From: Cocos nucifera
Lineage: Eukaryota > Streptophyta > Magnoliopsida > Arecales > Arecaceae
Assembly (NCBI GenBank): GCA_006176705.1
Contig: QRFJ01004858.1
Coordinates: 1-64,000 of the forward strand
Length of the DNA: 64,000 nt
Direction: 5' to 3'
Shown here: positions 33,250 to 44,980 of the stretch, in pieces
Numbering within the stretch: the first letter of the stretch is position 1
How the letters are laid out: each line of letters starts with the position of its first letter
Notes under the pieces: model-generated
What the model was told of the DNA's origin: nothing
The model's database searches: none
The model's input: only the letters and a program-made list of their open reading frames with translations
Program-made: the position numbers and the translations under genes

Positions 33250-33699
33250 CTAGAATGGTACATTCTACCATAAAATCTACCAATATCTGAGCTTTGATCG
33301 ATGGTCGGGTTGATAATTAATGTCAAACTCTATGAGCTTAATGCCCATTTTGCGATTCTTTTGAAAGCATCCGTTTGATGAAGGACTGCTTTTATTGGTT
33401 GATCCATGAGGATCGTTATGGTGTGCCCCTAAAAGTAAGGTCGAAGTCTCCTAGCAGCAATTAAAAGAGAGTAAGTCAATTTTTCTAACTTAAAGTACCT
33501 GATCTCTATATCCCTTAGGATCTGACTTACGTAGTAGACTGGTCATTGCATCTTCACTTCCTCCTTGATCAGGACTACTACCAAGGCCGCCAAGGAGACT
33601 GCTAGGTACAAGAATAATTCTTCTCTAGGTTCAAACTTTGCCAGTAGTGGGGGTGAGCCGAGGTAGTTTTTAAGCTCCTCAAATATCCATTAGTACTCC
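33250..33699 (-). pseudogene. First RNase H of D
   Basis: Fragmented minus-strand frames with KLEKLTYSLLIAARRLRPYF and IKAVLHQTDAFKRIAKWALS, the usual Gypsy RNase H/connection sequence after RT. Multiple stops are present. In Tat elements this domain is often degenerate because of the second RNase H. Confidence 0.7.
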
Positions 33700-34574
33700 A
33701 TCATCTAGCAGAAATTCTTTAGTTGCTCGAGAACTTGGAAGAAGGGCATGCATTGCTTGACCGATCTTGAGATGAAGTGATTTAGGGATGCCATCTTTTC
33801 AGTTAGATGCTGAACTTCTTTGATTATTTTTGGAGCAGTCATCTCTTGAATAGCTTTGATTTTCTCTGGATTTGCTTCAATCCTGCATCTTGACATCATA
33901 AATTCTAGAAACTTTTCTGAGGTCATATGGAAGACACACTTGATCGGGTTCAGTTTTACCTTATACTTCTTGAGTGCACTGAAGGTCTCTTCGAGGTTGA
34001 TGATATGGCTTATTGAACCTCAGCTTTTGATGAGCATGTCATCCACATACACCTCCATATTATGGCCGATCTACTCCTTGAAGATCTTATTGACTAGGCA
34101 CTGATATGTTACCCCTGCATTTTTGAGTCCAAAAGGCATAATCCTATAATAGTAAAGACCACGATCAACAATAAAAGCCGTTTTCTCCTCATCCTCCGGC
34201 ACCATCCGTATTTGGTTATAGCCAAAAAAAGCATCCATGAAGGTGAGGAGCTCATGGCCTGAGGTTGCATCTACCAGTTGATCAATCTTAGGTAGAGGAT
34301 AGCTATCTTTTGGATAGGCTTTGTTTAGCTTTTTGAAGTCTATACACATCCTCCACTTATCATTTGTCTTTTTAACGAGAATCACGTTTGAGATCCAGCT
34401 CGGGTAGTTAACTTTTTGGATGAATTCAACTTTGAGGAGCTTGCCTACTTCTTTTGCAATTGCTTTCTGCCTCTCCGGTGCATGGTTGCACATCTTCTCT
34501 TTTACTAGCCGGTACTTAGGATCGATAGCCAGTCGATGTTCCATGACCTCGGCATCAATTCCTAGCATATCCAC
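33700..34574 (-). pseudogene. Reverse transcriptase of D
   Basis: Frame 34574-34071 holds the RT N-terminus to palm: VEFIQKVNYPSWISNVILVK, WRMCIDFKKLNKAYPKDSYP, TFMDAFFGYNQIRM, YRIMPFGLKNAG. A stop at 34071 precedes MEVYVDDMLIKS (YVDD near 34038-34050), and FLEFMMSRCRIEANPEKIKA follows in 33926-33705. This is Ty3/Gypsy RT with the catalytic Asp pair retained, interrupted by nonsense changes. Confidence 0.92.
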
Positions 34575-35410
34575 TAGGACCCAGGCGAAAACGTTCGTGT
34601 TCTTCTTGAGGAAGATGATGAGTCACTTCCGAACCTCATCCCCCAAGTTGAAGCCGATCTGCATAGTGTGCTCCATGCTTCCATCATTTAAGGGCATAGA
34701 TACAAGATCCTCCATAGGCTCACCTTGCTCCTCGGTAAGATCGTCACGGACATCCAGCCCATCAATAGGATAAAGGTTGGACTGGATGTTTTTCTATAGG
34801 GCAATGGAGTAACAACATCTTGCTAATGCCTGGTCTCTCCTAATCTCTCCAATTTTGTAGCTCGTTGGGAACATCACCTTTAGTTAATAAGTTGACAGCA
34901 CTGCTCGATAAGCATTTAAATTAGGTCGATCGAGAATAGCATTGTATGTAGATGTAGCTTTTACGACTAGAAAATTGATCAGTGCCTTAACCAACCTCAG
35001 GCATTGCCCTGCAATCACAGCCAAGGTTATTATGCCCTCAACTGGCATGGCATCGCCAGTGAAGCCTACCAACAAAGAGTTCATAGGTCCCAAATGGTTA
35101 TTGAATAAGGACATTTTTTAGAAAGCATCATAAACAAAACATCAATGGAGCTTCCATTATCTACCAAAATGCGGCGCACATCATAGTCGGCAATGTTTAA
35201 AGAGATTACAACCATATCATTATGCGAGAACTGGACTCCTTGAGCATCCTCATCGATGAACATGATGGGCTCTTTAGTTCTCTGCATCTTTCTGAGCTCG
35301 ACTGGCCCGCTAGCCTTCCCACATCGAAATCCCCCAGATATGGTGTTGATGATGCCAAGGGATGGCCAATCCGCCTGCTGCTCCTCCCTTTGCAGTTTTG
35401 ATTGCAGCAA
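34575..35410 (-). pseudogene. Protease region of D
   Basis: The frame 35410-35081 includes GIINTISGGF and the protease motif LVDNGSSIDVLF (a DNGS form of the usual DTG/DSG, common in Tat/Athila proteases). The frame 35114-34884 continues with VAIL-type flap sequence (VKATSTYNAILDRPNLNAYR). The linker to RT (34575-34880) has only short frames. Confidence 0.82.
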
Positions 35411-36877
35411 TACCCTTGGTCGATCTTCCCATCCTTCAGGCTGACACCGTAGGAATCGACCGAGTCTACCTCACCTGATGAGCTCCTCGATCTCATCATG
35501 GAGCTGAATACATTCTTCAATATCATGACCATGGTCACGATGATAGAGGTAGAACTTATTTGGGCTGCGTCTGCCAGGATGGGAGTGCATCCTTTTGGGC
35601 TTTGGTAGCTGCTCCTTAATCTTCATTAGCACTTGCATTTTTGGAGTATTGAGGGGGGCATAATTATGGAACCTTCAGAGGAGGGAACCCCCACACCCTT
35701 CTATCGGGGCTTTTCTGCTTCTAAGCCCGTGGAGGAGTTCGAGCTCATCTGTGCTCAGGGAGTGTTCGGGAGTGCGGTCGAGCTTTACTTGACTTTTCTT
35801 CCTCAGTGGGCCTGCTCGGCTCGTCGATTTACCACTCTCCAGTGGCTTCATTATCCTTAGCCTTGAAGGCCTCTTCCGCTCGGACATACCCTTCAGTCCA
35901 AGCCAGTATATCAGCAAAATTTTTGAGGTACTTCTTCTTTAGGAAGAATAGCAGATTATTCTTCTGAAGGCCATCCTTTAGCATGGCCATCGAAATAGAT
36001 TGATCCAAATTTCGGACCTCTAGTGCAGCGGCATTGAATTGATTAACAAAAGCTTAGATGGATTCTTCCTCCTATTACTTGATGTTGATGAGGAATTTCG
36101 AGCCCTACCTAGGACGTCGGCTACTAACAAAATGAGCCACAAACTGATGACTCATCTGATCAAAAGAGAAGATGATATTCGACTTGAGGGTCGAGTACCA
36201 GTTTCTAATGGCTCCCTTCAGGATGGATGGGAAGGCTCGATAGAGAATGGCATCTGCTGCTCCATGGAGTAGCATCATCATCTGAAAGGCCTCCAGATGA
36301 TCAACCGGATTGGAGGTCCTATCATAGCTCTCAAATTAAGGGAGCTTGAAGTTTGACGGGATCGATTCCTACATGATGCACTGAGAGAAAGGAGGATCGG
36401 TGTAGATATCACTACTATGAGAGGGGGAGCATGACGGAGTTCCTCAATCCGTCGGGTTATATCTTGTAGTTTTCGATCCAGATCCTCTCGATCATGGATT
36501 TTTAAGATCTTTTGGTTGAACAGAGGTAAAGTTCTTCCACGGATAGAGTCATGATCAGAGTAGGAGCTCTCGACTCTCTGCTTTTCCTTTTCGGAGGTCA
36601 CCAACTAGCTAGCCCAAGTTGGCCATCCTTAGATCAGATCATGGAGCTCCGGAGAAGCCTGCTCCGATCGAATCGACATCAAAGTCTACCGCTGCATGGC
36701 CTGCACCACCTCTATAAGATTGTGAACCTACTGAATCAACAGGTTGAACTACTCTACATCCACCATGATCGTAGGTGGAGCTTGAGTTGCTGGAGCTAAA
36801 GTAGGAGCGGATAGATCTGGATGGGATCTGGCTGCAGACGCCATTGACCATCGGGTTGAAGCTTTCCTAGAAGGCAT
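35411..36877 (-). pseudogene. gag: gag of D
   Basis: Starts MPSRKASTRW at 36877. The central retrotransposon gag domain is recognisable near 36330-35850: DHLEAFQMMMLLHGAADAIL, RAFPSILKGAIRNWYSTL, then DQSISMAMLKDGLQKNNLLF and YVRAEEAFKAK. Several TAG/TAA stops interrupt it. The region around 35550-35410 would correspond to the gag C-terminus before protease. No clean CCHC was seen. Confidence 0.82.
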
Positions 36878-36967
36878 TTTTTTCGAAAAGGACTTTAGAG
36901 TAGAAGAAGAGAGATCACTGCTGAGCACTCCTTTAAGAACAAGGGAACCTCAGAAGTAGAGGGCCCT

Positions 36968-36984
36968 TCCTCTAGCACCAATCC
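36968..36984 (-). other. Primer-binding site region of D
   Basis: Minus strand next to the 5' LTR reads GGATTGGTGCTAGAGG. G has TGATTGGCGCTAGAGG at the same place (49663-49678). The shared TGGYGCTAGAGG should match a tRNA 3' end, but I could not assign the tRNA. Confidence 0.55.
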
Positions 36985-39900
36985 TGTTGGTACAAAATCT
37001 GATCATCGCTGGAGAAATGTCAGAGCCAAAGAAGAAGAGATCACCATCGGTGACCTGCAAAATAAGTCTTATCTAGAGCCTGAGGGGGTGGCTTTGGCAA
37101 GACCCTTAGATGATCAAGTTAGCTCTTTTGGCCAACAAAAATGGAGTGCTCGATAAAGAATTCAGTAGAGTTTTAGAAAGGAGAAGAGAGCCTAGAGAAA
37201 ATGTATCTAGAGGGTCCCTTTTGAAGGAAAATTCTGATTTCCCGGGGTCAGATTCATTCAGATATGATTGGATCGAGAGGCATATTTCAAAAATTATCTC
37301 TTAGATCCTAATTAGATCTGATACTTTTCAAATTTGATTTTATGATCTGATAAATAAGAAAATAAAATTAAATTAATTTTGAATTAATTTACCTTGATTC
37401 TAGGTAATCTGATTACTCGATGATGATCATGCCGAATCCTTGAGGTTCTAGATCTAGCCATGCAAGTGCCTAGCCTCTATCAGTATCCACTCAGGCTGGA
37501 TCTAGAGATCATTTTCTTCTCTTTTTTTCTTTCAAAAATCAGATCTAGATCTGATTTGGAGAATCTTCAAAACTTCTTCTGAAGATCTTCCGTCGTCTCT
37601 GCAGCAGTGCTGCCTTCTTCCTTTTTCGTCAGCCTTTTCTCACCTGACTCGCACTAATCTAAAGGCCCAACTTCCTTAGGCATGGAGAGGAAGGAGAGGG
37701 CTAGATGGTGGTGTGGAGAAAGGATAGGGGTAGCCTTAGGGCATGGCTTAGAGGAGGAGTCTCAAAAGTGGGCGTAGATAGGGTCTATTTATAGACTCTA
37801 CTGCGCCATGCAATACTGCATCATCCCAGCCAATCATGTTGCTTCATGCAATCAGATCTAAATCTGATTGGTGGGATAACATCATCTGATCCAATCAGAT
37901 GAGAGACCCATAGATTCATCCTAACGTGGAGCCTAATACTGGTCAAAGTTTATAGGTGAGGGTCACTTAGTTTGAATCCAAGAAGCAACCTGAAGTCCCA
38001 TCCATTTGGGACTCCAGCATCCTTATCCATGGGCGCACGCCATCCTAGGCATGCACCCCCTTCTTTCTAATTTCTAGAGAGGGGACAAGCCCCTATCTGC
38101 TATCTAATAAGTGCATGACACATGGGCAGATGTCCAAGGGTCAAAGGTCAACGTTTGACCAAGTTAAAGTACAAGAATTAGCAGATGATTAAAAATGGCA
38201 TATGTTATCTCAAATTTATCTCATAAATTAAGACAACCCTTTTCTGATCTGGACAAGCTCTAGTCAGATTAGGTAAAGGTACTTGAGTGAGCACAAACTC
38301 ATTTGGGTCAGTCGAGATAACTTTTATAATAGAAAAAGAAGAATGTTAGGCTCAATCGTGTGCTAGCACGATTTTCTTGAACCTAATTGAATCTTATTCA
38401 AATCAATTGAATTGAGTTAGTTCAATTGATGATATCTAGATCCAAACCCTTATTTGTGTGATTCAGTTAGGTTCAGTTCTGTATAGTAATGGGATATGTC
38501 ATGATCTTCATCATCGACATCATCGAAACTTCTTTCAATGGATCAGAACTCTTCTGATTCAGACAACTTAGAATGATCGATCATCTAAATCATTCTAATT
38601 GCTCCTAAAATCCACCAGTGATACCTAGCAGCATATGGTGGCAACATATCAAAACTAAAAATGAACCTCTTGGTGCAGCTACTTGTGTGATTAAGTTCTT
38701 CTATCTTGAGCCCCGATCAGATTAGGGTTAAGGTGAACTCATCAAACCCTAATTTCTATCATATAATTTAATCATTCGATTCAAGTCCGATGTGAAAATC
38801 TTAACAGAAATTCTTTCTACTATTTCACTCTCTACCATGGCCATGGGCTTATGGACTTGATTCTCATGATCATCATAAGGTTGCTCCTCATCCATCGAGG
38901 TAGATAGATTCCATCTTGGTACAATCCAATTCCTACAATGAACATGCTATAGCTAACATACACCTCAAAATTTCAAATAGCTAGGAGACTGAGTCATGGT
39001 GTAGTCAAACTATAACATCCTCAAGGTGAACTACCGATGCACCTCAGGTCAAAGAACCAGACACACCACTACAGCATTGAGTCAGTCATCGACGAGAAGG
39101 TAGACTTCCTTATGACTACTCGAGGTGATCACGCTCAGTGCCCTCATTCTCTAACGAGTACCTGTACTCTCACTCCGATATCTCTATACCGTATACTTAA
39201 GACTCATCTACTATAAAGAAGCGATTGTACACTAACCTTTTGGATCAATCACCATCCTCATGATGATCCTATGGTCAGGAGCATTTTATGAGTTAATAAA
39301 TGAAAATTCATGTCTCAAATTTTCAACTCTTGAAAATATGAATTATCATTACCATTAACTCTCTAAATACACTTATGTGATAGAAAATAATCCATTTTAT
39401 TATTTATAGTTAAAATTATAATTTTGCCCTTAGAAGTGTGTTATAAGTGTCAGTCAATTCTAGCTTCTAGGGCATACATATCTAACACCTTTTATAGACG
39501 AAGCCTATAACAAACTGATGGTGATAGCCATAACTATCGGATAGTGGGTCGCTCGCAGCCATGTGAAGTTTATTACAAAGGATAGTGTCTATTGTCGCGA
39601 GGTGCCTAGTCCACTTGAGATTTTGATAGTCAAAGTTCGGAGGAGTAGGCATTGGTTGGTGATGACCTTTAAGCTATATCAATTCTAGAGGAGTTCGGAC
39701 TCCTCCAAGGTAGTCCGGGTGTGGGTCGGTTCATGCCATGTTCAAGGCCGAATTTGTATAGGAGAGGAGACTCTTCTAGAATTAGGAAATAGATCTACTG
39801 GAGAGATCTATGCACAACACTTCTGGAGGAGAGACCCGAGGAAGAATTCGCCTAATGGAGGAACCGAACTATCGGAAAGAATCTGGAAGGAGTTTGCCTA

Positions 39901-40091
39901 TTGGAGGAGTCCGGGAAGAGTTCGACTGCTAAGAGAGTTCACCTATTGGAGTTCAGAAGGAATTCATCTGTTAGAGGAATCTAATTACTAGAAAGAATTC
40001 GAAAGGAGTTTGGCCGAACTGGATGCGTAGGTGTTGGAAATTTGATCAAAATCTTAGCCAAACTTCGGTAGATGTGGATTTATCTCCAACA
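36985..40091 (-). repeat. 5' LTR of D (right), interrupted by solo LTR E
   Basis: 36985-37221 plus 39493-40091 give 836 bp that align with the left LTR (835 bp). It starts TGTTGGTACAAAATC and ends CTCCAACA. The interruption is element E with its CCTTT duplication. Confidence 0.93.
37222..39487 (-). mobile_element. Solo LTR E of the Copia family
   Basis: 2266 bp in the same orientation as B, with plus strand starting TGAAGG and ending TCTAACA, flanked by perfect CCTTT duplications (37217-37221 and 39488-39492). It is clearly more diverged from A and B than they are from each other. No internal region is present, as expected after recombination between two LTRs of one insertion. Confidence 0.95.
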
Positions 40092-40239
40092 CATGTGATG
40101 GCTTAGAGGAAAATATATTTTATCTAATTTATTCCAATTGGTTTCCCATTATAATATATTGAAATTATGATGGAAGAAAGTTGAAATATTGTCAATTAAC
40201 TCATAAGATAAAAGTTAAGATAAAGTTTTAATTTATACC
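40092..40239 (-). other. Helitron intron segment that received D
   Basis: On the minus strand the Helitron frame (VWKKTWELLSKD, HNQRRLLQSQ) reaches CAAG/GTATAAATT near 40239. The next exon begins at the acceptor near 15751. The intervening Helitron DNA (148 + 92 bp) is AT-rich, non-coding and contains the D insertion. Intron call is by signals and by the protein gap. Confidence 0.55.
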
Positions 40240-41475
40240 TTGACTTTGAAGCAATCTTCTCTGATTATGAAGTACATCTTTACTTAACAACTCCCATGTT
40301 TTTTTCCAAACAAACTCTGGTCTTTCAATGTTGTTTATAAATAAAAAAAGATGCAAAAAGGCTCCTCAAGTAATGACCAAAACCCCATATGCTTGCTTCA
40401 ACCAAACCATCAATATATTCTTTATCATCATCTAATAATCTCAAGGCATAGCATGCATCTTTTGGACATGAATACTGAATATCATTAACCTTCCAAATAT
40501 TTTCATATTCTGTACAACCCTTTGTTATGTTCAGTAAAATCTTGCAGTAATATTTATCTCCGCTACCAGGTGGAACATGAAATATCCTCCCAATTAAGAA
40601 GCCCCGTAGCCTTGGAAACCATTCTTCCAATTGTGGTTTCCATACAAACTTAGAAGGAAATTCTATATAGGTAAGTTATCTGGCTTTTTCATTTTTTTTA
40701 TTAGCCTCCATCCATGCCAAGAACATTGTCTTTCTGCTTTCATGTGCATTGACAATAGAGTCTAGTGTATCATCATCCCTAAACAAAATTGTCTACTCAT
40801 CCGGAAGATGGAAAGACCACCTTTCTACCGGGAGATCTCTGTAATTAATATCAAATCCAAATATGCACCACATTGCCTCACATGGAGATAAGTATCTACA
40901 ATCATAATATATATTAATTCCATCAATATTTTGTTCAGAATATGAATTGTCAGGCCTTGATAATAAAAAGCAGTAGTGACTCAATCATGGCCTTTATTGA
41001 TGTACTTGAACAAATATTTGATGGACCTTGATTGGTTGCACCATTCTACATTTATGTGAGAATTATACTTCAAGAGAAGCTTAGGATTATGTGGAATTAC
41101 AAATCTATTATCCAAAAAAAAATCATCCTTTTCAATAGTTGATCCATCATCTCTCCTTCTATAGATAGGGTATCCATCTTCATTGACAATTGTTCTATCT
41201 TGAAAACTCCTAGGATAGTATTTGGAATACATCCCATCTTTCACGCATGGAGATTTACTATTATGCACTCCATAGGGTCCATGTGTCATAAAGTTTTTGA
41301 CAACTTTATGCAATTTGGGATGTTTTTCTTTATCAGGGATCTTAGTAGAGATAATATTGTCAATTTATTGTCCAGTAGATATCTTATCCTCATGATGCAA
41401 GAATAGTATGATGTGGGCATGTGGCAGTCCATGCTTTTGGAACTCAATGGTGTAGATAACTATCATACAAATTAA
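40240..41475 (-). pseudogene. Helitron Rep, HUH endonuclease C-terminal exon
   Basis: Begins after an acceptor near 41462-41475 with IEFQKHGLPHAHIILFLHH: PHAH is the HUH metal-binding motif of rolling-circle Rep. Further down are KNFMTHGPYG, the frame 41313-40981 ending SIKYLFKYINKGHD (the YxxxY-type catalytic tyrosine pair), SPCEAMWCIFGFDINYRDLP and EEWFPRLRGFLIGRIFHVPP. Frame changes occur near 40985, 40630 and 40350. Rep nicks and joins DNA at the Helitron ends. Confidence 0.9.
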
Positions 41476-42470
41476 TAGGCAATATCAAATTTAGAATTAG
41501 GTACTTTCTAAATTACATGTATAATAACATATATTTTAAATAGATGGAAACAAAATATTTAAAAAGAAAAGCTGTCAAATATACTTTAAATGACTAAGTA
41601 ATTTTCTTAAACTCTTATTTATCTTGATGTTTATTTCAATTGACACAATTTTTTTTATTTAGTTTGGAAAGTTGTTGTTTATATAATTGAGAATTTTAGT
41701 TCTTTATAGTTTTACTTTAGTATAAATTATAATTTTTTAATATATAGTATATTAAAATTCATAAAGTCATCTACGTTTGCTACTAGCTACTAAGAATATG
41801 TAATATAGAGAGAAGAATAAAATTCAAAATATGCTACTTGTACATGATTCATGATTTAATAAAAAAAATTATTGTAGTTGTAGGACATCTAGTATAGGTA
41901 CTACATTGAAAATGAAAAAAGATAGATCATTAACAACCACAAAAAGCACTAATATATTAATGAATAGACTAGCAATATAACATTCCTTACTATATACAAT
42001 ACCTTAGCTAAATAGAAACCAAAAGAGATACAAAGCATGATAGAAAGACCAAAAGTTATATAACTAAAAAGGTTTTTTTTAATTACATCCAAAAAAAAAA
42101 AAGAAAGTTTCTTTTAAATATAGAGGGATCTTTTATTAAGAATAAAAAATCTTAGTAATCTGCTTAATGGAATAATAAGGTAGAGCTTCTAATGTTACAC
42201 ATGTCTTTTAAATATATGACCATATTTTTATTTTAGGTTTTTTTTAAAAAAAATTGCTGACAAAAAAATAGATATGTATTTTGATGTTGGTAATAATGCA
42301 AAGCAAATCCATTAGTTAAAGCAAAAGCATGAAAGAGAAGTAGCTAAATCAAAAGAGAAGGGGAAGGCATTCAGGTGAAATAAATATAATAATTAAGTAC
42401 ACTTTAAATGAAAGTTAAAATTTGGCAAGCATCAAATAAATATAATAATTAATTGTAACATACCACCTCT
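41476..42470 (-). other. Predicted intron within Helitron Rep
   Basis: About 1 kb, AT-rich and without coding signal, between a donor (GGTG/GTATGTTAC near 42470) and an acceptor (TTTGTATGATAG). It separates the CNPRWPEI motif from the HUH motif, which are closer together in the protein. Confidence 0.55.
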
Positions 42471-43389
42471 AACTCTTCCAAACATTCTTCTCTGCCTCAA
42501 ATCTCTTATCAGTTCATCATGTTTGATTTTAAAAACTCAGCAAATAATATCTAGCCGGTCTTCTGGTCGAAGGCCCTTTTATTCCGTAGCTCTTATAATT
42601 TCTGGCCATCTTGGATTACATGTGAATGTAATAAAAAGGTCAGGAACCCTGCCCACTTGCAAATTGTCATCGCATCTTGATAGTTCTTGATCATATAGTG
42701 TACACCTCCTGTGAAAGATGAAGGCAATATCACATGCTCTCCTCTTGAAGAGGGATTTGTTTTACCTCTTAAAACTGCTTCACTCAATCCCTTATAAATT
42801 TCTACTCTTAATTGTTTCTGATGAGATCGAATATAGAACAATCTTTATGACTTAATCATAGTATAAGCATCAACCAAAAACTATTGGAATAATTTTCTAG
42901 ATGATAATATTGTTCCAGCTTTATAATTTCTATCTTAAATTTTGAATGCAAAGAATTATCTCAAAGTCAACTTTATTCTTTTTCTTGCATAGTTGCTTGC
43001 TAAATCTCTATGCTGAATCTCATCCCTATAACCATCCTCCCCATAAGGAAATAGTTATTGTAATGCCAAGTAAGCTGGATGCAACTCACTTGTACATTTA
43101 AGAAGTCTAGTTCGAGTCTCTATTATAATGTCTCTTTCAGCACTGAGTCTTCTATATCTCCAACAATAAGAGCAGCCACTTTTGATGCGGTCGGAAGGTT
43201 TTATCTCCTTCCATCAAAACCTCTTTTATTGATTAGTCTCATTTTCATATTTCTAAAATTTTCATCTTAAAATCTATCTTTGGCTGCTCTAAGTGTTTTA
43301 GCTAAGACATTATTTTCATCAAGCATCACTCTTAAATTTTCTACAATATTAGGATCATATAAATTAGTATCCTATCCTGAACTGTAAAT
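42471..43389 (-). pseudogene. Helitron Rep, N-terminal catalytic exon
   Basis: Minus-strand frames include NIVENLRVMLDENNVLAKT-like sequence (about 43380-43260), QLRVEIYKGLSEAV (42841 downward), SSFTGGVHYMIKNYQDAM, CKWAGFPDLFITFTCNPRW and DELIRDLRQRRMFGRVRGG. FITFTCNP is a hallmark of plant Helitron Rep. Two or more frame slips and stops are present. Confidence 0.88.
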
Positions 43390-43529
43390 CAAAAAGAGGT
43401 GAAATACTATTAGATAGCAGTTCGTAAGTTCTTAACTGAAGCATAATTACTATATGTAACCATTTAAATTTTGTTCAAATAAGGCACTTAAAAGTAGATA
43501 TCAAAGTTAGACATAACTGACTATATGTT

Positions 43530-44093
43530 ATATTACATCATTTTTTGAAATCTCTTAATACATCATTAAAAAAATAGTTAACAGTGAAGTGATTTTTGGC
43601 AAAAATTTGAATGAAAAATTTAATATTAACAAAGAAACAGTAAGCAGTAGTATCAATTAATATATACATGAAAGCTTTGATTTGGTTGGAGACTTCATTA
43701 GCCGTATCATATATATATAGCTGAGCAAATTTAGGGGATGATCCTTGTTTTAGAAGCAAACTTTTAATTTTGTGATAGTTTTGTCCACTGATTTTGTATA
43801 CATAGGGTTCGAAAGTTATCAATCTTGTCACCCATTAAAGTAAATTCATCCATCATATTATATGCTCTTATATTTTTGATAAATTTTTTTCTATTGGAAT
43901 GTTTGTTATGCAGAACATCATTGAGCAAAGGAGGAGGATCTTGTGTCAATGGCAATGACACCTTTCCTTACATACAACATAATGAGAACTTTGGCTTTCT
44001 AGCATTTTGACACTTTCTTACTCTCTCATCATACCACATCAAACCTCCACAACATTCACATGGCTGTGTTTGATCTCCAATATCCCAATAATC
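43530..44093 (-). pseudogene. Helitron Rep, N-terminal domain exon
   Basis: Starts after a TTATTTATTGTAG acceptor at 44094 with YWDIGDQTQPCECCGGLMWYD (zinc-finger-like cysteines) and RVRKCQNARKPKFSLC. Next come PPPLLNDVLHNKHSNRKKF, FIKNIRAYNMMDEFTLMGDK and YVYKISGQNYHKIKSLLLKQ, then SPKFAQLYIYDTANEVSNQ. This is the conserved N-terminal region of plant Helitron-like Rep proteins. The TAG in CCM-stop-GKV and a frame slip near 43800 break it. Confidence 0.85.
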
Positions 44094-44289
44094 TACAATA
44101 AATAAAATAAGTGATGTGATAATAAGCTTGACTTTCTAACATGGAAAGTTAGAAAGTGTAACACAAAATTGTATTGTTTTAAGTGATGTAATAAAAGAGT
44201 TTGTCGCACACACAAATTTAGAGATGAAACAAAAAATTCAATTTAGAATTTAAATTATGAGATTAATATTGGAAAGATACATAATACCA

Positions 44290-44935
44290 TCAATGGTTGT
44301 ATTATTTTGGACCTCATCATGCACATCTTAAGAATCCAATCCTATAAATTAGCAAAATAAACTTTAGATACAAATAGATTGTTATTTAAATACAAATGTA
44401 ATTATGTACTCCCCCCCCAAAAAAAAAAAAAAATAAAGCATGATTTTAATTTATGCTAAACTATTAAGCTATGAAAGCATACCTTCTCCATTGATTGTAC
44501 TTTCATTTTCAAAAACAACATTATGAGTATTGGATTTTGGCGAAGAATATAAAAATTGAGTAAAACATATAAAATAATTATTTAAATATTGAGATATAAG
44601 AATACAACCTACACTATCTATGTCCATCTCCATGTCAATTGACTAAGTATAATTGTCAATCATATTTCCTTCCATTTCATGAGTAGAGGTTTGAACTTGA
44701 TCAACACTTTCAAAAAAAAAGAGTGCAAAATTCTGCTAGTTTGAATTATATGCGGTCCAACAGGCATGTGAGGTCTTTGACTACCAGTGCTCATCTGTCC
44801 ATGTCCATGTTTCTTGTGACCAATCAAATGTGCACTATTGCTATGTGTATATTCCTTGGAGAAAGATGTGAGATGACTGGTCTCAGTCATAGGTGTAGCT
44901 AAATAGTCTTTCTCAGAGATTGAACTTTGACTTTG
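44290..44935 (-). pseudogene. Helitron N-terminal variable exons (left of G)
   Basis: Possible exons 44613-44935 (MTETSHLTSFSKEY, HKKHGHGQMSTGSQ), 44482-44530 (NVVFENESTINGE) and about 44290-44330 (VHDEVQNNTTID), each with an AG acceptor and GT donor. They are low-complexity, not a known domain, and are assigned to the Helitron gene by order and strand only. Confidence 0.4.
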
Positions 44936-44980
44936 CTATATAGTTCTTGATTGCATTTGATAATTTAATCACATAGGATC

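Larger units (their letters stand above)
15844..40091 (-). mobile_element. Tat-lineage Gypsy retrotransposon D
   Basis: Ty3/Gypsy element on the minus strand: 5' LTR on the right, then gag, protease, RT, RNase H, second RNase H and integrase, a 115-bp tandem array, a plus-strand antisense gene, purine tract and 3' LTR on the left. It is 24,248 bp as it stands and about 11.8 kb without nested B and E. LTRs start TGTTGG and end CCAACA. Flanking pentamers TATGT (15839-15843) and CATGT (40092-40096) match at four of five positions. The second RNase H and antisense gene are marks of the plant Tat lineage. Confidence 0.9.
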
